A model generated the notes under the pieces. It did not search any database and had not been told where the DNA came from. It was given only the letters and a program-made list of their open reading frames with translations. Of a DNA stretch of 64,000 nucleotides, positions 1 through 9,594 are shown piece after piece. A program made the translations under genes and the position numbers. The first letter of the stretch is position 1, and the number at the start of each line of letters is the position of its first letter. The DNA comes from Foetidibacter luteolus (GTDB lineage Bacteria > Bacteroidota > Bacteroidia > Chitinophagales > Chitinophagaceae): assembly GCF_009650435.1 (NCBI RefSeq), contig NZ_VVIP01000035.1:124001-188000 (forward strand), given 5' to 3'.

Positions 1-108
1 ACCTGTACATTGGATAGAGCCCTTTTAAACGGTTACACGTTTAGGGTCGGTAGAATTACAACAGCGAGGGGTATTTCTATACCCCTTAATTTTTTACAAA
101 AAGTACTT

Positions 109-303
109 ATGAAAACAGAAGAATTGTTAACAGCCAAGTATAAAAAACTTCTCCCGTTTTTAGATAAAAAACAAAAGCAGCTTATACTGGCTGTTGACGC
201 AAAAAGGCTGGGCCGCGGGGGGATAAGCAAGGTTTCATTAATTACAGGTGTATCCAGGCTTTTTATCAGCACCGGCCTGCGTACCATAAGAAACAGCGGT
301 TAG
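109..303 (+). pseudogene. ISAzo13-like transposase, N-terminal remnant
   Basis: A 64-residue reading frame resembles the extreme N-terminus of ISAzo13-family transposases: a Lys-rich helix with 'KYKKLLPFLDKKQKQL', then 'AKRLGRGGISKVSLITGVSR', which fits the helix-turn-helix DNA-binding segment at the front of these enzymes. Full-length relatives are about 400 residues, so the whole catalytic part is missing; a TAG stop follows directly and the next gene ends 20 bp further on. The ATG at 109 is chosen because the homologous part begins there. No terminal inverted repeat was found, so this is read as a decayed insertion sequence and not a functional gene. The family assignment is from memory of the motif. 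Confidence 0.6.
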
Positions 304-322
304 CTGCAGCCGCCGGGATGGT

Positions 323-1726
323 TCATTTTTGAAAAGGTTGGTAATTTCTGCCGGCATCTTCTACAACCAGCACCCAATCATTCTCAGGGCCGGATGAAGG
401 TGGCGTAAGCTGTATTTTTCCTTCATTCTTTTTAATACCAGCTTCTGTTACCGATGCATCCCTTGGGTTAAACCACCACAGCTTTATTTCACTGGCTTTT
501 ATGATTGCCGTATTGGCAATAATGGGTTTGCCCACAGGCAGGTAAATCATGGCATAACCATCGCCATCTGCCCTGAATGCTTCTGCATGCTCCCCTTTTA
601 CACCCTGGCCCTGTAATAGCATAGCCGTATCTGGCACCCTGCTGTTAAAAGGCCTGCTTTCTATCAACTTGCGCAGGTAGCCCGCCTGCCAGGCGCCGGG
701 CCTGTCCAGCGCATTTATCCAGCCGCGGTCAGGATAGTTTATCGCCGCTTCTTTTGCATTCATAAACTGCCAGATAGAATGATGGCCGTAGGTAACGCCG
801 CATGCACCGGCAAATACTGAACGGTACAGTTGTTTGCGCACATCATAATCCCTGAAGTAGCCATTGTCAACATTCCATTTGGGCCAGGGGCTAACCGGGT
901 GGTCTTCATAGTTCGGTTCTGCATCAAGCGTAGGTTTTACAGGGCTGTAAGAAAGGTCTCTCCTAACCAGGTTCCAGCAATCTACATCATGCCCGCCACC
1001 GTGGCCAGACTGGAACATGTTTACATCCAGCCAGGGCTCATTATGTATCCATTGAGATGTTGAGTTATTACCGCCAGAAGGATGGTAGGTGATAATACAT
1101 TGGCGATTTGTTGCCTCAATAATTCCCTTTGCCATGGCCCGCCATACAGGCCGCCAGTCGTTGCTGTCCTGCATAGCTGGCCGGTCGCCGCCAAGTATCC
1201 AGATAATGTTTGGATAAGCCTTGTAACGGTTACCTATCCAGCGGCCATACGTGTAAGCATTTACACTGTCAAAAACCACAGGGCCTTCACCCCATAAGCG
1301 GGTTACCTTATCGCCCCAGGTAGGCAGCAGGCCCACAAAAAGTTTACGCTGCAAAGCCATGGCAATGGCACTGTCAACAATTTTAAAATAAGCTTCATTT
1401 GGCTTTGCCGGGTCATTGTTATAAAACGGCACCTGGCCATACTGGTTAGGTTTACGCAGCCCATCCATTTCAGCCAACACTACTGCCTGTATTACATTCA
1501 TACCTTTGGCCGCACGGTTATCCAGGTACATTTTTATTTCGTCCAGTGTAAGGCGGTGAAACAGTTCCCAACCCGTATCGCCCAGCCAGAAAAAAGGGGT
1601 ACCATTTTCATATTGCAGGTAATGGCCGCCCGGCGCAACTTTCAATCGCCCATGCTGCCAGTTGTTTTGTGCATGTAACAGGCTGCAGGCAAGTAAAAAA
1701 ATAAATGGCAGTAGTAATCGTTGCAT
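323..1726 (-). CDS. Secreted glycoside hydrolase, DUF4038/apiosidase-like (GH140-type)
   Basis: A 467-residue protein with a signal peptide ('[19 protein letters not shown]'), a TIM-barrel of the DUF4038 type ('[17 protein letters not shown]', '[18 protein letters not shown]', 'WILGGDRPA') and a C-terminal beta-sandwich matching the 'putative collagen-binding' domain that accompanies DUF4038. Family members include GH140 apiosidases acting on rhamnogalacturonan II side chains; the exact substrate here is inferred only from the family. The ATG at 1726 is preferred over a start 36 codons upstream, because the signal peptide begins there and the upstream part lies in repeat-rich DNA. The protein probably acts in the periplasm or outside the cell. 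It is convergent with the transposase remnant, and no susC/susD pair is adjacent. Confidence 0.8.
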   Translation of the reverse strand: MQRLLLPFIFLLACSLLHAQNNWQHGRLKVAPGGHYLQYENGTPFFWLGDTGWELFHRLTLDEIKMYLDNRAAKGMNVIQAVVLAEMDGLRKPNQYGQVPFYNNDPAKPNEAYFKIVDSAIAMALQRKLFVGLLPTWGDKVTRLWGEGPVVFDSVNAYTYGRWIGNRYKAYPNIIWILGGDRPAMQDSNDWRPVWRAMAKGIIEATNRQCIITYHPSGGNNSTSQWIHNEPWLDVNMFQSGHGGGHDVDCWNLVRRDLSYSPVKPTLDAEPNYEDHPVSPWPKWNVDNGYFRDYDVRKQLYRSVFAGACGVTYGHHSIWQFMNAKEAAINYPDRGWINALDRPGAWQAGYLRKLIESRPFNSRVPDTAMLLQGQGVKGEHAEAFRADGDGYAMIYLPVGKPIIANTAIIKASEIKLWWFNPRDASVTEAGIKKNEGKIQLTPPSSGPENDWVLVVEDAGRNYQPFQK

Positions 1727-1851
1727 AGGTGTTTTTGGGTTAAGGTAAGCAATAATCGCTTTTGCCGATGGTATTTGAAAATAGTATTCAAAACGGTGAA
1801 CGGTGAATGGTAAGTGGTGAGTGGGGTGTTGCATTATACGTCTAACATTTT

Positions 1852-2076
1852 ACATTAAAAAAGTACTTCATCGTACATCCCACTTATAACATCGTACGTA
1901 TTCAAGTACTTCGTACTTCTCTCTTCGTACTTGTTTAAATCGTACATCCCACATCAAACATCTAACATAAAAAAGTACTTCTTAAATCGTACTTGCTTTG
2001 ACAGCCACATCGTACACCCCACATCTAACATCTTACATAGAAAAGGTACTTCGTACTTCAAACTTCGTACTTGCTT
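1852..2076 (+). repeat. R1 repeat block (GTACTTC/GTACATCCCAC-rich)
   Basis: Several imperfect repeats of 'AAAAAGTACTTCGTAC' and 'CGTACATCCCACATCTAAC' in tandem. Similar blocks precede R2 copies at 14390 and 53694, and a short piece occurs at 2336-2362. Together with R2 this fills the gap between the glycosidase and the MFS gene; no gene is supported here. Confidence 0.75.
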
Positions 2077-2077
2077 T

Positions 2078-2186
2078 TGGGGGTGCCCCCAAGCTATCGC
2101 AAGGGGTCGGGCTTTCCGCTCATACTCCGGCACAAGGCCCTGCTGCGATGGCCTCACCGGGGTAACCGCTTCAATCCCTCACCCGA
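2078..2186 (+). repeat. R2 dispersed repeat, copy A (short form)
   Basis: About 105 bp from 'GGGGGTGCCCCCAAGC' to 'CTTCAATCCCTCACCCGAA'. It is nearly identical to copies near 43012 and, in reverse, near 55178 and 62280, and shares both ends with the longer copies near 14478, 34603 and 53763. The first 11 bases are a perfect GGGGG/CCCCC palindrome. Confidence 0.85.
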
Positions 2187-2394
2187 AGGTGTAACAGGTT
2201 GTTTATTTAGTAGTCAGTCACTTTTCTAAATACAGGTTAAGAAAAATTTGTGCTAAAAATCTTGGTTCGCAAAATTGCTTAATGTGATAATTAAATATTT
2301 AAAAGGTCCGGATAACTGGCAGCATGTGGCGCCAAAGTACTTCGTACTTCGTAAATCGTACTTATACTGTGCCTGTACATCGCGATATTCGCGT

Positions 2395-3558
2395 ATGTTT
2401 TTATCAAAACAAGCCCACACAAGCAGGCTGCAACACAGGATAGCTGTTAGTGTATTCTTCTTTATATCGGGCTTTACTTTTTCAAGCTGGGCATCCCGCA
2501 TACCATCCATGCAACAACAGTATCATTTAAACGATGCCCGGTTAGGTACGGTTCTGTTTATTATGCCGCTTGGGTTAATTGTTACCTTACCTTTTACCGG
2601 TGTACTCATTAACAAAGTAAGCAGCCGGGTGCTAATGCTGTGGGGCGCTTTGCTGTATGTGCTGTTATTACCATTAATACCGGCAGCAGGCAAAGTGTGG
2701 CAGCTAAGCTTTGTGCTGTTTATTTTCGGCGCCTCCCGAAACTTTCTTAACGTATCCGCCAACGCACAATCTGTTAGTGTGCAGGCCATGTACGATAAAT
2801 ACATTTTCGCTTCTTTTCATGGTTTGTGGAGCCTGGCAGGTTTTGCCGGCGCAACACTTGGTTCGTTCATGATTACACACAACATTTCAACTGCCACCCA
2901 TTTCTACATAGTAAGTGCGACAACACTTATTCTAATTCTTTTCAGCTTTAGCCATACGGTAAAAGAAACAACAAAACAGCAGGAAAAAAAGCCGCTTATT
3001 GTATTACCGGATAAGCGGTTGGTTAAACTTGGCGTTATTGCTTTTTGCAGCATGTGCTGCGAAGGCACTATGTACGATTGGAGCGGGGTTTACTTTCAAA
3101 AAGCGGTGCATGCACAGGCATCGCAGGTAGGCTGGGGATTTGTTGCTTATATGGGCACCATGACAACCGCAAGGTTTACCTGTGGCCGCCTGGTTGACCG
3201 TTATGGCGTTAAACCGGTGCTGCAGGTAAGCGGCTGCTTAATTACAGCAGGCTTATTAACCGCTGTCACACTGCCCACTATGGCAAGCGCACTTACCGGC
3301 TTTGCATTAACCGGGCTGGGCGTTTCTTTCGTGGTACCGCTTATACTCAGCATAAGTGGTAGAAACAGCAACATGCCTGTTGGCTCTGCGCTGGCGGCTG
3401 TTTCCATTATCAGCTATCTTGGCTTCCTATTGGCCCCGCCGGTAATTGGTTATATAGCCGAATTGTTTAGCCTGCGCATTTCTTTTTTGCTTATGGCTGC
3501 GTTTGGAATAATGATAGCATTGCTTGCTTCAAAAATTAAGAAAGCACATGCGCTGTAG
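2395..3558 (+). CDS. MFS transporter
   Basis: A 387-residue, highly hydrophobic protein with about twelve membrane segments and the MFS signature loops, including 'GVLINKVSSR' between helices 2 and 3 and 'GRLVDRYGVKP' in the second half. It resembles the YbjJ/FucP-like branch ('SGFTFSSWASRIPSMQ' at the N-terminus). The substrate cannot be read from the sequence. The frame is open 40 codons further upstream, but that extension runs through R1 repeat sequence and is not membrane-like, so ATG 2395 is chosen. It is transcribed alone, convergent with the macrodomain gene. Confidence 0.8.
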   Translation: MFLSKQAHTSRLQHRIAVSVFFFISGFTFSSWASRIPSMQQQYHLNDARLGTVLFIMPLGLIVTLPFTGVLINKVSSRVLMLWGALLYVLLLPLIPAAGKVWQLSFVLFIFGASRNFLNVSANAQSVSVQAMYDKYIFASFHGLWSLAGFAGATLGSFMITHNISTATHFYIVSATTLILILFSFSHTVKETTKQQEKKPLIVLPDKRLVKLGVIAFCSMCCEGTMYDWSGVYFQKAVHAQASQVGWGFVAYMGTMTTARFTCGRLVDRYGVKPVLQVSGCLITAGLLTAVTLPTMASALTGFALTGLGVSFVVPLILSISGRNSNMPVGSALAAVSIISYLGFLLAPPVIGYIAELFSLRISFLLMAAFGIMIALLASKIKKAHAL

Positions 3559-3587
3559 ATAATGCGTAAAGCTTCAGGCTAATAGTT

Positions 3588-4103
3588 TCAAGCTGTAAGC
3601 AAGGCTTTATACAGTTGATAATTCTCCTCATCAAAGCAAACAAAATGCACTTGCTGAATACTGGTGGGTACTGCCAGAAAATTTCTTACGGTATCAACGG
3701 CGATTGTTGCGGCCTTGCTTTTGGGGAAATGATATATACCTGTACTGATATTAGGAAACGCTATGCTTTTTATACCATACTCCACAGCCAGTAAAAGGCT
3801 GTTGTTGTAAGCGTTAACAAGCAGCCCTTCCTCATTACTGTTGCCACCGTTCCATACCGGGCCAACAGTATGTATTACAAATTTGGCAGGCAGGTTGCCG
3901 GCGCCCGTTATAACAGCTTCGCCGGTTTTACAGCCCCCTTGTTTATTACGGATAGCTATGCATTGCTCCAGTATGGCAGGGCCGCCGGCACGGTGTATGG
4001 CGCCATCAACACCTCCCCCACCTAACAAAGATGAGTTGGCCGCGTTAACAATAGCATCAACTGCATGTTTGGTTATATCTCCACGAATAACAAGAATACT
4101 CAT
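3588..4103 (-). CDS. Macrodomain O-acetyl-ADP-ribose deacetylase-like protein
   Basis: A 171-residue single macrodomain of the MacroD/YmdB type. Key motifs are '[19 protein letters not shown]' (ADP-ribose binding, catalytic Asn/Asp region), '[17 protein letters not shown]' and '[15 protein letters not shown]'. Family enzymes hydrolyse O-acetyl-ADP-ribose or remove ADP-ribose from acidic residues in the cytoplasm. Length and motif order are normal. It is divergent from the lipoprotein gene at 4246, and no DarT or sirtuin partner is adjacent. Confidence 0.92.
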   Translation of the reverse strand: MSILVIRGDITKHAVDAIVNAANSSLLGGGGVDGAIHRAGGPAILEQCIAIRNKQGGCKTGEAVITGAGNLPAKFVIHTVGPVWNGGNSNEEGLLVNAYNNSLLLAVEYGIKSIAFPNISTGIYHFPKSKAATIAVDTVRNFLAVPTSIQQVHFVCFDEENYQLYKALLTA

Positions 4104-4245
4104 ACAGCAATTTTACTGCAAAGTAAACCCGTTTTGCGGATGATGACAGTTTGTTAAATTCCTTGTAAAGCAAACATGCGTTAGTTACTTTTTTATGCGC
4201 AAAAAGTCATACCAGCAGTTCTGATTTTTTAAACTTAAAACCTGG

Positions 4246-4713
4246 ATGGCTATGAAATCACTTGTACGTTTATCACTGATTATTATTGCAGCGGTATCCC
4301 TCTCGGGATGTTATAAAAGAAGAGACGAAGTCATTATCCCCCAGCATCCACTTGTTGGCTCATGGGTGTTAACTGATGCTGCTGAAGGCAACTCTTATGG
4401 CTGGCAATCTATTTATACCGGCCTGGAAACCGGCGTGTTTGATTTTTACGGCAACGGTGCTGCACGTTATACCGATGAGCATGTTACTTTGCAGGGCACA
4501 TGGTCAACCACAACTGTAACCGGTGGTTATTATGATGAATACGGAAACTATTACAATGATGTTCACGAAGCCATGCAGGTTAACCTGTACGACAATTATA
4601 CACACAGCTCTATTGATCTTTACTTTGATGATGTGAGCTTCAGGAACAGCCGCTTTGTAGCTACTTATTACAATAACAATTACATAGAAAGGTATTGGTT
4701 CAGCAGGTATTAA
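4246..4713 (+). CDS. Small lipoprotein, lipocalin-like
   Basis: A 155-residue protein with a lipoprotein signal ending in 'AVSLSGC' (lipobox Cys about residue 22), then a Tyr/Asn/Gly-rich mature part containing 'LVGSWVLTDAAEG', which resembles the GTW/GSW opening strand of Bacteroidota lipocalin-like domains. No specific function is recognised. A second ATG two codons downstream (4252) is equally possible as the start. It is transcribed alone, between the divergent macrodomain gene and repeat-containing DNA. Confidence 0.7.
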   Translation: MAMKSLVRLSLIIIAAVSLSGCYKRRDEVIIPQHPLVGSWVLTDAAEGNSYGWQSIYTGLETGVFDFYGNGAARYTDEHVTLQGTWSTTTVTGGYYDEYGNYYNDVHEAMQVNLYDNYTHSSIDLYFDDVSFRNSRFVATYYNNNYIERYWFSRY

Positions 4714-4850
4714 AGAAGGTGGTTATAGCGATAACAGGCCGTTGGTAAAAAGTACAATGAAGATGATTGTGCGGCTTACCACGGCCCTTTTGTTTTCAGT
4801 AATAGTTTGGTGTTAAGTACAATGCAGATGAACAAGTTTAAACTCATCTA

Positions 4851-4915
4851 TCCGGGCTGAAAAGCCGCCCAAAGAACCGAACGATGAAAGGATTGCGACG
4901 CAAGGGAAGATGCCA
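4851..4915 (+). repeat. R6 dispersed repeat fragment
   Basis: Begins 'CCGGGCTGAAAAGCCGCCCA' and runs into 'GGATTGCGACGCAAGGGAAG', ending with a 'GTACCATAATAT' tail. Related copies lie at 20797, 22110 and 43403, and reversed at 48715 and 59268. It contains a GGGC/GCCC hairpin. Confidence 0.75.
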
Positions 4916-4946
4916 CAAAGTACCTCTGCCCGTACCATAATATTCA

Positions 4947-4977
4947 AAAAAAAATCCCGCCGGCGGCGGGATTTTTA
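4947..4977 (-). terminator. Intrinsic terminator (both directions possible)
   Basis: An almost perfect palindrome AAAAATCCCGCCG/CGGCGGGATTTTT sits directly after the stop of the DUF4783 gene. Both strands carry a U-tract, so it may also stop transcription from the left. Confidence 0.85.
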
Positions 4978-4979
4978 AT

Positions 4980-5360
4980 TTAGTTTACTCGTACCGTTAT
5001 GATGGATAACTTATCGGCCTTGTTCTTCATTAACAGGGTAATGTTGTAATTTTTACCATCCCCCTTCAGCTTACCGGTTATGTACATAATACCACTCATT
5101 TCGCGTTGAGATGTTATATCGAAACCAGATACCTTACTCTCGTCAAAAAAGTTTTTGATGGTAAGTGTCGCCTGGTTTTTGCCAACGCTTTTAATTTCTT
5201 CCTTACCGGGAAGTTTAATGTCTATCACATTGTCAAAATAGCTGCTTAACTGGTCGGCGCTGGCTTTTTTCAAAGCACTTACAATACCGTCAGTATCAGC
5301 CTTTGCGTTAAAAGAACACAACACAACAGCCAATCCCATCACATACAAAAGGTTTTTCAT
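4980..5360 (-). CDS. DUF4783 domain-containing secreted protein
   Basis: A 126-residue protein: signal peptide 'MKNLLYVMGLAVVLCSFNAKA', then one small alpha/beta fold of the DUF4783 type ('DGIVSALKKASADQLSSYF', 'GKNQATLTIKNFF', 'GKLKGDGKNYNITLLMK'). The fold resembles NTF2-like proteins. Function is unknown; it is widespread and single-copy in Bacteroidota and probably periplasmic. It is divergent from gpmI 112 bp away and followed by a strong terminator. Confidence 0.85.
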   Translation of the reverse strand: MKNLLYVMGLAVVLCSFNAKADTDGIVSALKKASADQLSSYFDNVIDIKLPGKEEIKSVGKNQATLTIKNFFDESKVSGFDITSQREMSGIMYITGKLKGDGKNYNITLLMKNKADKLSIITVRVN

Positions 5361-5472
5361 TTACCAGATTTATTTTGCCCTTAAGGCACTAAAAATATGC
5401 CAAATTGATGATTTATATGTATATGTGTGCTTATATGGCGCTTAAAATTGCATTTTGACGTAGTTTTAGCGC

Positions 5473-6996
5473 ATGGAAAACAAAGCAATACTGATCATAA
5501 TGGATGGATGGGGGCTTGGCAAAGTAAAAAATGCCGATGCCATCCAAAACGCTAACGTTCCCTTTGTTAGCAGCCTCTACTCAACATATCCAAATACAAC
5601 ACTGGTAACCTGTGGCGAGGCGGTTGGCCTGCCCGATGGTCAAATGGGCAACAGCGAAGTTGGCCACTTAAACCTGGGCGCCGGCCGTATTGTATACCAG
5701 GAGCTACAACGCATTAATGTTGCCATAAGAGATGGCGAATTTGCCAAGAACCCGGTGCTCCTCAATTCCATTCAGCATGCAAAAGCCAACGGCAAAGCGC
5801 TGCACCTGCTGGGCCTGGTAAGCGATGGCGGCGTACACTCTCATATCAACCATCTTAAAGCCATTATATCACTCTGCAAAGCAGAGGGGCTTGAGCAGGT
5901 GTTTATACACGCCTTTACCGATGGCCGCGATACAGACCCCAAAAGCGGGCTGGGCTTTATTACAGAACTGCAGCAACACCTTAACAATACAACTGGTAAA
6001 ATAGCTACTGTCAGCGGCCGTTATTATGCCATGGACCGCGATAAACGCTGGGAGCGTGTTAAGCTGGCCTACGATGCCATGGTTAAAGGCGCAGGCAATA
6101 AAGCAACCGATGCCATTGCCGCGGTAGAAGCATCTTATGCAGCCAGCGTTACTGATGAGTTTATTCTGCCAACAGTAATTGTTGCTGAAGACCAATTGCC
6201 CCTGGCCACTATTAAAGAGGGTGACATAGCCATCTGCTTCAATTTTAGAACAGACCGCTGCCGGGAAATTACAGAAGTGCTTACCCAGCAAAACTTTCCT
6301 GAACTGGATATGTATGCCTTGCCGCTGGATTATACCACGTTAACCGAATACGACAAAACATTTAAAGATGTACATGTGGTATTTGATAACGATAACCTGA
6401 ACAACACGCTAGGCGAAATTTTGGCCGCCAATGGTAAAAAGCAAATACGCATAGCTGAAACAGAAAAGTACCCGCATGTTACTTTCTTTTTCAGCGGGGG
6501 CAGAGAAACGCCTTTTGAAGGAGAAAGCCGCATATTGGCCGCATCTCCCAAAGTGGCCACTTACGATCTTAAGCCGGAAATGAGCGCCTTTGAACTTACA
6601 GATAAACTGGTGCCGGAAATTGAAAATGAAACCGCTGATTTTATTTGCCTTAACTATGCCAATGCGGACATGGTGGGCCATACCGGTGTTTTTTCCGCCG
6701 TTATAAAAGCTGTTGAAACTGTTGATACCTGCGTACAGCGTGTAGTAACTGCTGCTTTGCACCATGGCTACACCGTGTTTCTTACGGCCGACCATGGCAA
6801 TGCGGATTACATGGTAAACGAAGACGGCTCTCCCAATACGCAGCACTCGCTTAACCTGGTGCCGTTATTTGTTATCAGCAATAATTACAAAGGGCCTGTA
6901 AGGCCTGGTAAGCTGGGCGATATTGCCCCTACCATTTTGCACAGGATGGGTTTACCCATACCGCCGGAAATGAAGGGTAATGTGTTGATTGATTAG
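5473..6996 (+). CDS. gpmI: 2,3-bisphosphoglycerate-independent phosphoglycerate mutase
   Basis: A 507-residue enzyme interconverting 3- and 2-phosphoglycerate in glycolysis, cytoplasmic and Mn-dependent. Metal site 'MDGWGLG' (Asp11), phospho-serine nucleophile in 'GNSEVGHLNLGAG' (Ser61), 'HAFTDGRDTDP', 'SGRYYAMDRD', 'FNFRTDRCREI' and the C-terminal metal motif 'TADHGNAD' are all present. Length matches the family (about 510). The start is the first ATG in frame. It is a monocistronic gene followed by repeat DNA before engB. Confidence 0.97.
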   Translation: MENKAILIIMDGWGLGKVKNADAIQNANVPFVSSLYSTYPNTTLVTCGEAVGLPDGQMGNSEVGHLNLGAGRIVYQELQRINVAIRDGEFAKNPVLLNSIQHAKANGKALHLLGLVSDGGVHSHINHLKAIISLCKAEGLEQVFIHAFTDGRDTDPKSGLGFITELQQHLNNTTGKIATVSGRYYAMDRDKRWERVKLAYDAMVKGAGNKATDAIAAVEASYAASVTDEFILPTVIVAEDQLPLATIKEGDIAICFNFRTDRCREITEVLTQQNFPELDMYALPLDYTTLTEYDKTFKDVHVVFDNDNLNNTLGEILAANGKKQIRIAETEKYPHVTFFFSGGRETPFEGESRILAASPKVATYDLKPEMSAFELTDKLVPEIENETADFICLNYANADMVGHTGVFSAVIKAVETVDTCVQRVVTAALHHGYTVFLTADHGNADYMVNEDGSPNTQHSLNLVPLFVISNNYKGPVRPGKLGDIAPTILHRMGLPIPPEMKGNVLID

Positions 6997-6999
6997 AAG

Positions 7000-7127
7000 A
7001 ATTTTTATGGGCCCGGCTGAACGAACTACTATGAGGCTTCCGTTGTGTCACTCACTTGTACGCCTTGTACGCTACGCGGCTTTTCCCGCAGGATAGTTTT
7101 GTTTCTGCCGCCTTTGGCGCCAGAAAC
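7000..7127 (+). repeat. R5 repeat plus R7 hairpin
   Basis: 7000-7096 is an R5 element ('ATGAGGCTTCCGTTG', 'CTTGTACG', 'GCGGCTTTTCCCGCAGG') with relatives at 19014 and, reversed, 15017, 35187 and 48955. 7101-7127 is a hairpin GTTTCTGCCGCC-TTT-GGCGCCAGAAAC, similar to those at 43300 and 60201. The element occupies the gpmI-engB gap; the open frame through it is not considered coding. Confidence 0.7.
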
Positions 7128-7251
7128 TTTGCAGCAGCATCCACCACACTGCCCGGTGCTTTTTGCAAGCTATGTAGCAGTGTTCAGCCGGGCTTTATTT
7201 TGGCAGCAGTTCCGGCTGCTGTTTTCTCATAACCATTATTGCCTGCACGCC

Positions 7252-7911
7252 ATGCAAATAAAAAAAGCCACCTATCTTATTTCCAGTCCTTCGGTTGATA
7301 AATGCCCGAAGTCAGACAGGCCTGAGTATGCTTTTATCGGCCGCAGCAACGTAGGCAAGTCTTCGCTCATCAACATGCTGGTAAACCAAAAAGGGCTTGC
7401 CAAAACATCTGCCAATCCCGGCAAAACGCAGTTGATAAACCATTACGATATCCTCTCAGCCACAGCAGTACCGGGCAAAAAAGAATCACTTTCACAATGG
7501 TATCTTGTTGACTTGCCGGGCTATGGCTATGCCAAAATTTCTCAATCGCAAAGAAAACAGTGGGAAAAGATGATTGAAGATTACCTGCGCAAAAGAACCA
7601 GCCTACTAAATGTATTTGTATTGATTGACAGCCGCCATGCCCCGCAAAAAATTGATATTGAATTTGTAAACAGCATGGGGCAATGGCAAATTCCCTTTAC
7701 GCTTGTATTTACCAAGGCAGATAAAGAAAAACCCGGCGTAGTGCAACGCAATGTAAAAGCTTTTATTGATGCCCTTAGGGAAACATGGCAGTTTTTACCT
7801 CAGCAGTTTATTACCAGTGCAGAGAAAAAAACCGGTAAAGAGGAAATACTGGGTTTTATAGAAAAATGCAATGGCGATGCGTATGAAAATATCGAACTAA
7901 AAAAATCATGA
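7252..7911 (+). CDS. engB: Ribosome biogenesis GTP-binding protein YihA/EngB
   Basis: A 219-residue TRAFAC-class GTPase needed for large-subunit assembly. G1 'GRSNVGKS' (residues 30-37), G2 Thr in 'NPGKTQ', G3 'DLPGYGYA' and G4 'FTKADK' are present in order; 'DLPGYGYA' is diagnostic for this subfamily. The frame is open 69 codons upstream, but that stretch is R5/R7 repeat and low-similarity sequence; ATG 7252 gives the normal family length and N-terminus ('MQIKKATYLISS'). The stop overlaps the start of the next gene (ATGA at 7908-7911), so the two are translationally coupled. Confidence 0.95.
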   Translation: MQIKKATYLISSPSVDKCPKSDRPEYAFIGRSNVGKSSLINMLVNQKGLAKTSANPGKTQLINHYDILSATAVPGKKESLSQWYLVDLPGYGYAKISQSQRKQWEKMIEDYLRKRTSLLNVFVLIDSRHAPQKIDIEFVNSMGQWQIPFTLVFTKADKEKPGVVQRNVKAFIDALRETWQFLPQQFITSAEKKTGKEEILGFIEKCNGDAYENIELKKS

Positions 7912-9587
7912 CCCAGCATCAGCTTGTCCAAAAATTAAAAATGCTCCGTTCGCTACCCGCAGAAACGGAAACTGTTGAATTTAAAGAAGCTAAAAATGAC
8001 TTTCATTTTGATAAACTTGGCAAATACTTTTCTGCGCTAAGCAATGAAGCAAACTTGAAATCAACAACAGAAGCATGGTTAGTTTTTGGTATTGAAAACT
8101 TACATAAAAGCATAGTCGGTACAAACTATCGCAACCAAAACAGGGCTTCATTAGACCGCTTAAAAGGCGAGATAGCCAGCAAGACTTCAAACCGCATTAC
8201 GTTTTTGGAAATATATGAGTTGAATCTGCCGGAAGGTAGGGTTTTGCTGTTTCAAATACCTCCCGCACCCAAGGGAATCCCTATTGCCTGGGATGGGCAT
8301 TATTATGGCCGCGACGGAGAAGAGCTTTCTCCCTTAAACCTTGAGGAAATAGAAAGAATAAGAAAACAAGCATCAAGAGTGGACTGGAGTGCAGAGATTT
8401 GCAGGGAAGCAACAATTAGTGATCTTGACGAAAAAGCTATTTTATTAGCAAAAGAAAACTACAAAGTAAAAAATCCACGCCTTGCAACAGAAATTGACAG
8501 TTGGGATACTTCAACCTTTCTAAACAAGGCAAAAATTACAATAGGAAATCGAATTACCAACTCTGCTATTATCTTATTAGGCAAGCCTGAAGCAGAGCAT
8601 TTTTTATCTCCCGCACATGCGCGGATTACATGGATTTTAAAAGACAAGGACAATTTTGAAAAGGATTACCAGCACTTTAGCTGTCCTTTCATACTCGCAA
8701 TTGACCAGGTATACTTAAAGATACGCAATCTTAAATATAGATATATTAAGGATGAGACTTTGTTTCCGGAAGAAGTAGACCAGTATGACCCATTTACCAT
8801 CAGGGAAGCATTAAGTAATTGTATTGCGCACCAGGACTATTCGTTAGGCGGCAGAATTAATGTTGTGGAACAGGAAGACGGCTATTTGACATTTTCGAAC
8901 TTGGGCGCATTTTTGCCTGGCTCAATTGAAACTGTAATAGAAAGTAATGAACCGCCGGAGTATTACCGCAACGGATTTTTGGTTAATTCCATGGTAAGCT
9001 TAAACATGATTGATACAGTTGGAAGTGGCATAAAAAGAATGTTCAAGCTTCAAAGCAAAAAATTCTTTCCGATGCCAGATTATGATATTGGCGAAGCCAA
9101 AGTAAAAGCAACCCTTACAGGTAAAATCCTTGATACAGATTTTGCCAAGGTTTTAGCTACAAACCCAGGCCTTAAACTTTCAGAAATCCTGATGCTCGAT
9201 AAAGTACAAAAGAAAAAAGAGTTATCAGATTTTGAAATTGCCCATCTGAGGGAAAGAGGCTTCATTGAAGGTAGAAAACCAAACTTTCATATCTCTTTTT
9301 CGATAGCCCAGGGAGCAGGGCAAAAAGCTGATTATATAAAAAACCGTGGGCTAAAGGATCAACACTATAAAGATCTCATACTTGAATTTATTGACAAATA
9401 TGGCGCTGCTACGAAAAGTGATATTGATGAGTTAATAATTGATATTCTTCCGAACGTATTAAGCCTTCCCCAAAAACAAAACAAGGTTAGAAACCTGGTG
9501 TATTCTATGTCAAAAAGGGATAGAACAATCAATAATCAGGGTACTCAAAGAAAACCAATTTGGAAAAGGATAAAAAGTCATAGTTAA
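7908..9587 (+). CDS. AlbA_2 / HATPase_c_4 predicted transcriptional regulator (RecG-like family)
   Basis: A 559-residue protein. Residues about 20-135 match the AlbA_2 (Schlafen-type) nucleic-acid-binding domain ('ETVEFKEAKNDFHFDKLGK', 'WLVFGIEN'). About 285-385 match the divergent HATPase_c_4 domain ('PFTIREALSNCIAHQDYS', 'SNLGAFLPGSIE', 'VGSGIKRMF'). The C-terminus is rich in helices and could hold a winged helix. Family members are called putative transcriptional regulators or ATP-binding proteins and occur in accessory regions, sometimes near defence genes; no activity is proved. Overlap of its start with the engB stop is odd, because engB is essential. Codon use looks more A/T-rich than in engB, suggesting acquisition. 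Confidence 0.8.
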   Translation: MTQHQLVQKLKMLRSLPAETETVEFKEAKNDFHFDKLGKYFSALSNEANLKSTTEAWLVFGIENLHKSIVGTNYRNQNRASLDRLKGEIASKTSNRITFLEIYELNLPEGRVLLFQIPPAPKGIPIAWDGHYYGRDGEELSPLNLEEIERIRKQASRVDWSAEICREATISDLDEKAILLAKENYKVKNPRLATEIDSWDTSTFLNKAKITIGNRITNSAIILLGKPEAEHFLSPAHARITWILKDKDNFEKDYQHFSCPFILAIDQVYLKIRNLKYRYIKDETLFPEEVDQYDPFTIREALSNCIAHQDYSLGGRINVVEQEDGYLTFSNLGAFLPGSIETVIESNEPPEYYRNGFLVNSMVSLNMIDTVGSGIKRMFKLQSKKFFPMPDYDIGEAKVKATLTGKILDTDFAKVLATNPGLKLSEILMLDKVQKKKELSDFEIAHLRERGFIEGRKPNFHISFSIAQGAGQKADYIKNRGLKDQHYKDLILEFIDKYGAATKSDIDELIIDILPNVLSLPQKQNKVRNLVYSMSKRDRTINNQGTQRKPIWKRIKSHS

Positions 9588-9594
9588 CCATATT

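Noticed and set aside
1931..2194. 87-codon plus-strand frame
   Set aside because: It is translated repeat DNA (R1 and R2) and appears with similar sequence at other R1/R2 copies.
7045..7251. 69-codon N-terminal extension of engB
   Set aside because: The extension is encoded by repeats R5 and R7 and is not present in the family; ATG 7252 gives the normal length.
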